DNA from: CAZIKF01 sp964539825
GTDB taxonomy: Bacteria > Muiribacteriota > UBA6191
NCBI GenBank assembly: GCA_964539825.1
Contig: CAZIKF010000072.1
Location: 1-13,077 of the forward strand
Length of the DNA stretch: 13,077 nucleotides
Reading direction: 5' to 3'
Below the pieces are notes generated by a model, which saw only the letters and a list, made by a program, of their open reading frames with translations, searched no databases and had not been told where the DNA came from. Positions 7,658-13,077 of this stretch are shown here, piece after piece; the first letter of the stretch is position 1; each line of letters begins with the position of its first letter. A program made the position numbers and the translations under genes.

Positions 7658-7858
7658 CATATGTTATCAGTTAAGGAATAACCTTTGAGAAACAATGGAA
7701 ACATTGGTATCCAGAAATAGCTTAGTCCTCCCGTCATTAAGGGCGAAGCTTTCCCTATTCCATTGCTTCTATTGTTTCCATTGATACCCTTGCTTCCTGG
7801 CAGTCTCAAGGAGTAGATCTTTGACCTTTAGATGTGATCGCTTAACCGATATTCTATG
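7658..7858. mobile_element. MITE-like non-autonomous element, 201 bp
   Basis: Terminal inverted repeats CATATGTTATCAGTTAAG (7658-7675) and CTTAACCGATATTCTATG (7841-7858) match at 14 of 18 positions when one is reverse-complemented. Both ends directly abut 9-bp direct repeats. Further nested complementary blocks point inward: CTTTGAGA (7682-7689) with TCTCAAGG (7804-7811), CAATGGAAACA (7693-7703) with TGTTTCCATTG (7773-7783), and AGCTT (7719-7723) with AAGCT (7746-7750). The whole element could therefore fold as a broken hairpin. There is no coding capacity, so movement would need a transposase supplied from elsewhere. Nine-base duplications are typical of several IS families (IS1, IS4 group), but the termini do not tell me which. 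Confidence 0.55.
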
Positions 7859-7867
7859 ATGAGTGAG
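7859..7867. repeat. Direct repeat (putative target-site duplication, right)
   Basis: ATGAGTGAG, identical to 7649-7657 and directly abutting the right terminal inverted repeat of the MITE-like element. Confidence 0.6.
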
Positions 7868-7907
7868 AAAGGAAAAAATTCTTATTGGATGCTGCCGTGG
7901 AGCTAAT

Positions 7908-8966
7908 TTATGCCCGCCACAGCTTCTCCAATTCCAATAAGCGCTGCTTCCTCCACAAACCGCCTCCGTAGCCGGTTAACTTTCCATCGGAGCCGATGAC
8001 CCTGTGGCAGGGAATAATGATGGCTATTCGATTGTCCCCGTTGGCCCTGGCGACGGCGCGCACAGCCGTGGGTCTTTCTATGAGACTGGCCTGCTCAGCG
8101 TAACTTCTGGTGCTGGCGTAGGGTATGGTCTGAAGTTGAGACCAGACGATTTCCTGAAATTTAGTTCCCGATATTTTTAGCGGGATTGTAAAATTTTGTA
8201 GTGAGCCTTCGAAGTAAGCATCAATTTCTCGGGCGGTCATGCGGGAGATCTCAGTTTCTCCGGGTACCAGGACAGCGCTGTGTGCCTTTTGAATCCGTTT
8301 ACATTGGGTCTCTAGCATACGGCGATCGGCAAACTCCAAAAGGCACAGGGCATCTTCTGTGGCACCCACGACCATGGGTCCGAGAGGAGTCTGGATTCTG
8401 GTCAGGTGAATGAGAGTTTTATCTCTACTCCTGGCAGGAGAGTTTCCAACCAGCTTTCTGAGGGCTTCCCCGAAACCGCTCAAGGATTCAAATCCACTAT
8501 CAAGGGCTGTTTGCATAATGTCCTCTCCTAGTTTTAGTCTACCCAGGGCCTTTCCCAGGCGTTGTGCTCTTTGGTAGGCGTGAAAAGTCATAGAGTGGTT
8601 TTTTTTGAACCAGCGTTGAACTCGTCTTGGATTCATTCCCAGGCTTCTTAAGTCTTCATCTTGAAAGCGCCGCGATGGTTCCAGAGCCATCGAGTTCAGG
8701 AGTCCGCGCAGCCATTGGGGAGAGTCGCTGGCAGGTTCCATAGGGTAACAACGAAGGCAGGGGCGATACCCGCTAAACAGAGCCTCCGCTGTAGACCTAA
8801 AGAATTCCACATTTTTTTGCAGAGGTTTGCGGGCCGAACAGGTCGGTCTACAAAAAATACCTGTGGTCCGAACGGCTACATAAAAGATGCCTTCGTAGGA
8901 AGAATCACGGCGCAGTAGCGCCAGATACATTTCTTCGAGGGGGGGTAGCTCTTGTGTTTCTTTCAT
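7908..8966 (-). CDS. ada: Bifunctional Ada: methylphosphotriester/O6-methylguanine repair protein and regulator
   Basis: A 352-aa protein, close to E. coli Ada (354 aa), with all three parts. The N-terminal zinc domain has C39, C43, C70 and C73 (TTGIFCRPTC ... RPCLRC). In the family these bind zinc, and the first cysteine accepts methyl groups from DNA phosphotriesters, turning Ada into an activator. An AraC-type helix-turn-helix region covers about 85-180. The C-terminal O6-methylguanine-DNA methyltransferase domain (about 186-350) has the nucleophile C320 in IIIPCHRVIG and the following GYGGGLWRKQ. It repairs alkylated bases and phosphates by irreversible methyl transfer in the cytoplasm. 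It stands alone, with no alkB, alkA or second ogt gene adjacent in the window. ATG at 8966 lacks an obvious Shine-Dalgarno sequence but gives the standard N-terminus. It is divergent from the cyclase gene. I did not find a recognisable Ada box. Confidence 0.96.
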   Translation of the reverse strand: MKETQELPPLEEMYLALLRRDSSYEGIFYVAVRTTGIFCRPTCSARKPLQKNVEFFRSTAEALFSGYRPCLRCYPMEPASDSPQWLRGLLNSMALEPSRRFQDEDLRSLGMNPRRVQRWFKKNHSMTFHAYQRAQRLGKALGRLKLGEDIMQTALDSGFESLSGFGEALRKLVGNSPARSRDKTLIHLTRIQTPLGPMVVGATEDALCLLEFADRRMLETQCKRIQKAHSAVLVPGETEISRMTAREIDAYFEGSLQNFTIPLKISGTKFQEIVWSQLQTIPYASTRSYAEQASLIERPTAVRAVARANGDNRIAIIIPCHRVIGSDGKLTGYGGGLWRKQRLLELEKLWRA

Positions 8967-9120
8967 CTGTGCTGATCATGCCGGATTTTAGGGGTACCCG
9001 TCTACCGAAAAATGGACACCCAATTACCCGGACAGGTCAAGCCTATGCCCTATGAACTGTTTTCTTTGCTAAGAATTCAGTCTGACGCGGATCCGCTTTC
9101 CATAGAGGCACCTATGTTAG

Positions 9121-9151
9121 GTTGGTTGTCCCAACTCTTTCCTATAGGAGG
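9121..9151 (+). promoter_or_regulatory. Leader of the cyclase gene: small hairpin and strong ribosome binding site
   Basis: AGGAGG (9146-9151) lies six bases before ATG 9158 and fixes that start over the upstream ATG at 9122. A hairpin GTTGG-TTGTC-CCAAC occupies 9121-9135, and CCTATAGG (9141-9148), a perfect palindrome, overlaps the ribosome binding site. Local structure or a bound factor could mask the site, but that is speculation. Confidence 0.5.
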
Positions 9152-9157
9152 TTTGCA

Positions 9158-10522
9158 ATGAGTATTACCACCCGCGGCCGGGAACTGCTCAGGCAACTAC
9201 AAGAAACCGACTCCGATCAAATCATACAGGCTGTAATCCTTAACCTTCTTCAAAACGGTTCTGACTGGGACTGTTACAAGATTAATGTCTTTCGCCTGGC
9301 ACAGGAATTCAAAGTTAGTAAGACCGAAGCTTTGAGGACTTTTCTATTTGCTACCAAATTGGGTTTATTCGATTTAAATTGGGATATTTATTGCCCTTCG
9401 TGCATGGGGCTTCCCGAGTATTATTCCCATATCATGGGGCTCAAGAATCGTGCGCATTGCGGTCTATGTACCTTTGATTGGGACCTGGATCTCGCCGAGC
9501 AGGTAGAAGTTACTTTTACGGTAAATCCAAATGTACGCTCCATTGATTATGTAGATTTCAAGGACCGTAATTTTGAAGGCATGATGGAATATCTCGATGA
9601 GAACCTCGGACGCGAGGGGAGGGCTTTCACAGCCGCGGACTGTTTCTTCCCTGACCGGATTGTGGATATCGAGGGAGAGTTTGTTGAGGGACACTATCGC
9701 CTATGGGTTCCTGAACATGCTAATTTTGCCAAAGATCTCATTGTCGGTTCGAAAGTATGCCCTGAAACTCAGATTGTTGAAGTTGTAATCAGTAAAGACG
9801 GTGAACCTCAACTAGACACTTTAGAGTTGGCTATGGGAAAGATCGTCTTTCGGGTTTCAGGCCCGGATTATCCGGAGTTCAATGGCTTTCTTGTCTATCC
9901 GGTCGGTCCTCTGACGAATTGGGTTTCGGCTGCTTATGTAGCCTGTCAGCAGGATTTCAGGGACTTGTTTGAGGCCGAGTTTTTATCCCCCGAGTCCGCG
10001 TTCTCTGTTAAGAGTATTGCCCTGATGTTTACCGATATTAAATCCTCTACAGAGCTATATGAGCAGGTGGGGGACAGTAAGGCATATAGCCTGGTTCAAA
10101 GACATTTTGAAATCATGAAGAAAATCATCAGGGATTGTGAAGGTGGAATCGTCAAGACCATTGGAGACGCAGTTATGGCGGCGTTTCCCCTGGATCAGAA
10201 GGCAATTGAAGCCTGTCATCAAATCCAGCAGGAGTTTAGGAAGCAAAAAGAAGAGTTGGGTGGTCTGGAGATAAAGATTGGCTTACATCGTGGGTCTGCC
10301 ATCGCCGTCAGCAACAACAAAAGCAACGACTTCTTTGGCGGCTGTGTGAACACAGCGGCACGAATTCAAGGCAAGGCAGATGCCGGACAAGTGGTGATAA
10401 GCCAGACCATGATGGAAGATCTGGGAGTCAGAGAGTATATCGAAAAGACGGGTTTACAAATAAAGGAGTTCAGAGCCGAGTTAAAAGGACTTCAGGATTG
10501 TTTTCTGCTTTATTCTTTTTAA
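9158..10522 (+). CDS. Class III adenylate cyclase with cysteine-rich N-terminal domain
   Basis: A 454-aa soluble protein predicted to make cAMP from ATP. The C-terminal catalytic domain (about 285-454) has the metal-binding aspartates D293 (FTDIKSST) and D337 (KTIGDAVMAAF), the substrate-selecting pair K333 and D391 (NDFFGG), and the transition-state pair N398 and R402 (VNTAARI). Lys plus Asp at the base-recognition sites fits ATP rather than GTP. The N-terminal 280 residues resemble the DUF5939-type region found before such cyclases: a short helical part, then CPSC (C79, C82) and CGLC (C101, C104) like a zinc ribbon, then a beta-rich segment. No membrane helix or HAMP domain is visible, so the input is probably cytoplasmic, perhaps metal, redox or ligand binding. 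The gene is divergent from ada and convergent with the dual-receiver gene 49 bp away. The domain name is from memory and only moderately sure; the cyclase call is firm. Confidence 0.92.
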   Translation: MSITTRGRELLRQLQETDSDQIIQAVILNLLQNGSDWDCYKINVFRLAQEFKVSKTEALRTFLFATKLGLFDLNWDIYCPSCMGLPEYYSHIMGLKNRAHCGLCTFDWDLDLAEQVEVTFTVNPNVRSIDYVDFKDRNFEGMMEYLDENLGREGRAFTAADCFFPDRIVDIEGEFVEGHYRLWVPEHANFAKDLIVGSKVCPETQIVEVVISKDGEPQLDTLELAMGKIVFRVSGPDYPEFNGFLVYPVGPLTNWVSAAYVACQQDFRDLFEAEFLSPESAFSVKSIALMFTDIKSSTELYEQVGDSKAYSLVQRHFEIMKKIIRDCEGGIVKTIGDAVMAAFPLDQKAIEACHQIQQEFRKQKEELGGLEIKIGLHRGSAIAVSNNKSNDFFGGCVNTAARIQGKADAGQVVISQTMMEDLGVREYIEKTGLQIKEFRAELKGLQDCFLLYSF

Positions 10523-10529
10523 TCCCGAC

Positions 10530-10553
10530 ACAAGACTCTATTTTTGAGCTTGT
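10530..10553. terminator. Possible hairpin between two convergent genes
   Basis: ACAAG (10530-10534) pairs with CTTGT (10549-10553), and inside it CTC pairs with GAG with one bulged base, closing a loop of TATTTTT. It sits in the 49-bp gap between the convergent cyclase and dual-receiver genes, where a bidirectional terminator would be expected. There is no T-run after the stem, so it is weak by the usual rule. Confidence 0.35.
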
Positions 10554-10571
10554 ATCCAGGTTATTTTCCGA

Positions 10572-11639
10572 TCAATTAAGGGTGCTGGGTGAAAGCTCGT
10601 AAACATAGACCTTACCTTCGATCGGTTCTATTTTATGAATCTGACTAAGGCGGGTGATTCGCGCAGAGGTTAGTTCGGCATTGCGGGGCAATAACATCTT
10701 ATTTTTGATGGTAATCACGGGCCGGGCGAGGACCATCCCGGATGCAAGCTGACTCATTTCCAAGCAAGCCACTTTTGATTTTTCTACCTTTTTCCCCGAG
10801 TGGTGGCTGTGTTCATAAAGCCATAGAGCCAGGTCGACAGATTCCAGGTAGACCGCTGGATCTACAGGCTTCAATAAGAATTTATGCACCGCTGCCAGAT
10901 TGATGGCATCGATGGCCAGATGGGTATCATCGTGGCCAGTAACCATGATCCGAATGGTGTCTGGGGCGATTCTCTTGGCTTCTTGGAGAAGTTCAAGACC
11001 CTCCATCTCAGGCATTTCATGATCGCTGATGATCACAGCGATTTTGTTATGTCTCAATTCATTAAGCGCAACCTTAGCGGAGCTAGTGGCCACAACTCGG
11101 CATTTTGCCCTGGCTAAAATTCGCTTAAACAGCCGGAGAATTGAAATGTCATCATCCACGATAAGTACATTTTCTAATTCTCCCTGATCAGAACTGGTTT
11201 CGCCCTGGGAAGACGGATGATACTGAGCCCCGATAGACTTTATTTTCTCAAGGTATTCATCGAGGTCCAGGGGCTTTCTTACGTATTCGTCTGCTCTCGT
11301 GGTTTCATCTTTGGTAATTCCCCGTCTGGGATCGAGGTTACTTAACATCACTACTGGGATATACTTGAGGTCATCATCACTCTTGATCTCTCTTAGAACT
11401 TCAAGTCCATTTTTTTTGGGTAGGTTTAGATCTAGAAAGATCAGGTTGGGACTGGGTACTTGTTTGAAATTCCCGTTCTTTTTTAGAAAGGAAATGGCCT
11501 CGGATCCATCTCGAGCTACACTGATGTTATATTCAAAACCGGCTTCTTTGAGTGCTGTTTTTGTCAGCCGAACATCTCCTGGATTATCTTCAACAAGAAG
11601 CACTTCGAACGGAATTTGTTTCGGGGCTGTCATCATCAT
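10572..11639 (-). CDS. Response-regulator protein with two receiver domains and an HD-GYP-associated-type C-terminal segment
   Basis: A 355-aa cytoplasmic signalling protein. Receiver 1 (about 12-138) resembles the Rcp1-like subfamily with acidic pair E17-D18, phospho-acceptor D70 (LIFLDLNLPKKNG), S100 and K122. Receiver 2 (about 157-275) has D162-D163, phospho-acceptor D206 (IISDHEMP), T234 and K257. Both look competent for phosphorylation. The C-terminal segment (about 288-347: LASGMVLARPV, MLLPRNAELTSARITRL) resembles the short region that often precedes HD-GYP cyclic-di-GMP phosphodiesterase domains, but no HD-GYP domain follows: the protein stops at 355. There is no DNA-binding domain. 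It may be a phosphorelay or scaffold protein acting by protein contacts. Three ATG codons in a row (11639, 11636, 11633) are possible starts, with AAGGA just upstream. No partner histidine kinase is in the window. Confidence 0.9.
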   Translation of the reverse strand: MMMTAPKQIPFEVLLVEDNPGDVRLTKTALKEAGFEYNISVARDGSEAISFLKKNGNFKQVPSPNLIFLDLNLPKKNGLEVLREIKSDDDLKYIPVVMLSNLDPRRGITKDETTRADEYVRKPLDLDEYLEKIKSIGAQYHPSSQGETSSDQGELENVLIVDDDISILRLFKRILARAKCRVVATSSAKVALNELRHNKIAVIISDHEMPEMEGLELLQEAKRIAPDTIRIMVTGHDDTHLAIDAINLAAVHKFLLKPVDPAVYLESVDLALWLYEHSHHSGKKVEKSKVACLEMSQLASGMVLARPVITIKNKMLLPRNAELTSARITRLSQIHKIEPIEGKVYVYELSPSTLN

Positions 11640-11864
11640 GTTGCGAGTCCTTTGGTCCTCTTTTCAGATGCGGTAGTCTACCATCTAAAAGCTGGGGCAG
11701 ATTGATAATTTTCCTTAGGTATTGAGTAGCGATATACTGTGAATAATCTTTTCAAATTGTTGAGAGCTCTCATGGAAAGTTCCATAATTCAAAATCCTGC
11801 AATGAATCAATACTTCGGGTACGTATCTTGAGAAGAATTAGTTCGAGGTTTGAAGAAGAAAATC

Positions 11865-12773
11865 ATGGTAGGTATCGGATCCTTGATTTCTGAGGAACTA
11901 AAATTCTTAGATGAGTTTCTTTCTGCCCTGGACTTAAAACAAAACCCGGATGTCTTTGCTGTTCTGCTTGCCGGGTCCCATGCCCGCGGGACTTCAGATG
12001 AACTCTCTGATGTTGAGCTTTTGATATGGGTCAATACGCTTGAGGAATTCTCTTCCAGGAATTCTGCGCTTCGTCATCAAGTTCTGGCCTTACCTGAGGT
12101 CATTCCCTTTGTCCTCCATGAGGAAGTTTCAGAGAATACGCACCAGGTGAATGACTCTGTCTGGTTTGGTCAGAATCAAAGAATGGATTTAATGTACGCG
12201 GATTCCTTTCGTTTACATGAAATCGCTCAAACTATTTCTACTACATCGCGGGTCGATCCGTCCTATCAGTCCATTATCTGCTCCTTGAACGACTCAACCT
12301 TCCTCCATCGTTCCAACCACTGCCCGGAATTCCCCTTTCCCATTGGTTATACAGAAGAAATAGCGAAAAGTACCCTTGTCTACGGAGTGGCTCAAATCAA
12401 GCTTCAAATGTTGGAAATCAGTCAGCAAAGACAGGATTTCATCCTGGTCAGACACATCCTCTTAAATTTTTGCCGAGGCTACTTAACCTGCCTCTTCGCC
12501 CTAAACAATAGCTTTATGCCCGGTTATAAGCACCTGAGAAAGACACTGGCCCATCTACCAAAAAAACCACCAAAAGTAGCAGAGCGGCTGGATACCATCA
12601 TGAGCACCCCTTTGAAGGATTCCACCCTAAAAAACACGATTCAAGTGTTGTGGGATGAATTAAAAGAGCTAGACGCAGAAAACACCTGGCATGAAATCCT
12701 ACCTACCAAACTTGAGTTTTCAAGCTCAAGACAGATACCCCCACAACAAAAGCCAAAACTAACAATTTTCTAA
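11865..12773 (+). CDS. Nucleotidyltransferase-fold protein (antibiotic-NTase/MNT-like)
   Basis: A 302-aa cytoplasmic protein from the ATG at 11865. The N-terminal domain carries the polymerase-beta-type nucleotidyltransferase signature: GS with following helix (LLAGSHARG, about residues 36-44), the metal-binding pair D49 and E51 (SDVELLIW), and a third acidic residue D108 in the strand RMDLMY. All three acids needed for nucleotidyl transfer are therefore present. About 190 residues follow that look helical, as in aminoglycoside or lincosamide nucleotidyltransferases, whose C-terminal domain binds the acceptor. The acceptor here is unknown, and antibiotic inactivation should not be assumed. 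A TTG at 11850 would add five residues, but GAGG sits too close to it. The ATG has only a weak AAGAAG before it. The gene stands alone; a copy of the long palindrome begins 84 bp after its stop. Confidence 0.72.
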   Translation: MVGIGSLISEELKFLDEFLSALDLKQNPDVFAVLLAGSHARGTSDELSDVELLIWVNTLEEFSSRNSALRHQVLALPEVIPFVLHEEVSENTHQVNDSVWFGQNQRMDLMYADSFRLHEIAQTISTTSRVDPSYQSIICSLNDSTFLHRSNHCPEFPFPIGYTEEIAKSTLVYGVAQIKLQMLEISQQRQDFILVRHILLNFCRGYLTCLFALNNSFMPGYKHLRKTLAHLPKKPPKVAERLDTIMSTPLKDSTLKNTIQVLWDELKELDAENTWHEILPTKLEFSSSRQIPPQQKPKLTIF

Positions 12774-13077
12774 AAAAAGAGTGCTCACAGGTTGGTGAAT
12801 GGCGATAAGAAAGTCCGTGAGTCAATGGGCTGAGAATTTGGGGCTCATCGGCTCACCGTTAGGGGGTAGCTGGTATGTGGTGCGGCTCCGGCTTTTCAGC
12901 AGTGGTACTTGAAATGGGATCGTGAGGAGGAGGTAGCATCGTTACCTTCGACGAAGGATCATCTTTCAGGTGCCGCTGATGGAAAGCCAGAGACGTACCT
13001 AAATAGCAGTTACCCCCTAACTATTAGATTAATTAGCTTTCCCTTTACGAAGATGTGTTTAAGCAGGTCTTTGCCGT
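12774..13077. other. Terminal 304-bp interval without a gene
   Basis: It holds the second long palindrome (12858-13021). Before it, GTGAG (12817-12821) with CTCAC (12852-12856) and TGAG (12831-12834) with CTCA (12844-12847) form a weak nested pairing. The last 56 bases (13022-13077) are AT-rich and show nothing I can name. Confidence 0.55.
12858..13021. repeat. Long imperfect palindrome, copy 2 of the dispersed hairpin element
   Basis: A 164-bp inverted repeat ending in GTTAGGGGGTA / TTACCCCCTAAC. The outer arms pair at about 29 of 37 positions with one gap. The core 12897-12985 is the reverse-complement match of 1620-1708. The apex shows GGTAGC-ATC-GTTACC (12932-12946) and CTTC-GAC-GAAG (12946-12956), corresponding to the two apical stem-loops of copy 1. 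The tract TCGTGAGGAGGAG (12920-12932) is identical in both copies. Like copy 1 it lies just 3' of a plus-strand gene, but the core is in the opposite orientation relative to that gene. Confidence 0.85.

Larger units (their letters stand above)
7502..7907. other. Gene-free 406-bp interval with a MITE-like element
   Basis: The interval lies between the stop of ada and the start of the repeat-protein gene, both on the minus strand. The part next to the repeat-protein gene (7502-7648) should hold that gene's promoter and ribosome binding site. The rest is mostly the 201-bp element at 7658-7858. Open frames here are at most tens of codons and none has convincing gene character. Confidence 0.6.

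Noticed and set aside
7859..7909. Tiny frames starting ATGAGTGAG at both direct repeats (about 10 and 16 codons)
   Set aside because: The shared start comes from the 9-bp direct repeat; the frames differ afterwards and are too short to support.
11772..11831. Short plus-strand frame (MESSIIQNPAMNQYFGYVS) in the divergent region before the nucleotidyltransferase gene
   Set aside because: Nineteen codons, no clear ribosome binding site and no recognisable peptide type; probably chance.
12858..13021. Integron attC site, because the ends read GTTAGGG...CCCTAAC
   Set aside because: attC sites run RYYYAAC...GTTRRRY, the opposite polarity. The homologous copy at 1583-1749 has unrelated ends, and there is no cassette array or integrase.

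Overview
The window looks like a chromosomal segment of a Gram-negative bacterium with moderate GC content (mid-40s percent by eye). The Gram-negative inference rests on an RND efflux permease with its membrane-anchored adaptor and on two proteins with Sec-type signal peptides. Nothing here fixes the lineage. The mix of Ada, a class III cyclase with a cysteine-rich N-terminal region and tandem receiver proteins would fit several signalling-rich environmental groups (deltaproteobacterial-type lineages, spirochaetes and others), and I do not choose between them. No rRNA, tRNA, CRISPR array, phage gene or transposase gene was seen.

Layout. Bases 1-1588 (+) encode an exported protein of no family I can name, with residues spaced like a papain-type Cys-His-Asp triad. 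It converges on an RND efflux gene pair on the minus strand: adaptor 6508-5153 and permease 5156-2082, with a 4-base overlap. Upstream of the pair on the same strand is a secreted protein (7501-6620) made of about four repeats of about 65 residues, ending in an Arg/Gly-rich tail. A 406-bp gap (7502-7907) holds a 201-bp MITE-like element. Then come ada (8966-7908, -), a class III nucleotide cyclase (9158-10522, +) with a zinc-ribbon-like N-terminal region, a convergent protein with two receiver domains (11639-10572, -), and an antibiotic-type nucleotidyltransferase-fold protein (11865-12773, +).

Functional picture. The coding genes form small independent units: envelope/export (secreted repeat protein plus efflux pair), repair of alkylated DNA (Ada), and intracellular signalling (cAMP synthesis and phosphorelay). 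No single operon links them.

The most unusual content is non-coding. Two roughly 165-bp imperfect palindromes (1583-1749 and 12858-13021) are homologous copies of one element. They share an 89-bp core of identical length, about 81% identical by hand count. Their outer arms have diverged in sequence between copies but stay self-complementary within each copy. The first copy supplies the stop codon of the first gene, and an 18-bp relic of its end lies just past the efflux permease stop. The same intergenic region carries a second palindromic repeat (1859-1950) of the CGTCAT...ATGACG type. Separately, 7658-7858 is bounded by 18-bp terminal inverted repeats (14/18 match) that abut perfect 9-bp direct repeats, the signature of a non-autonomous transposed element.
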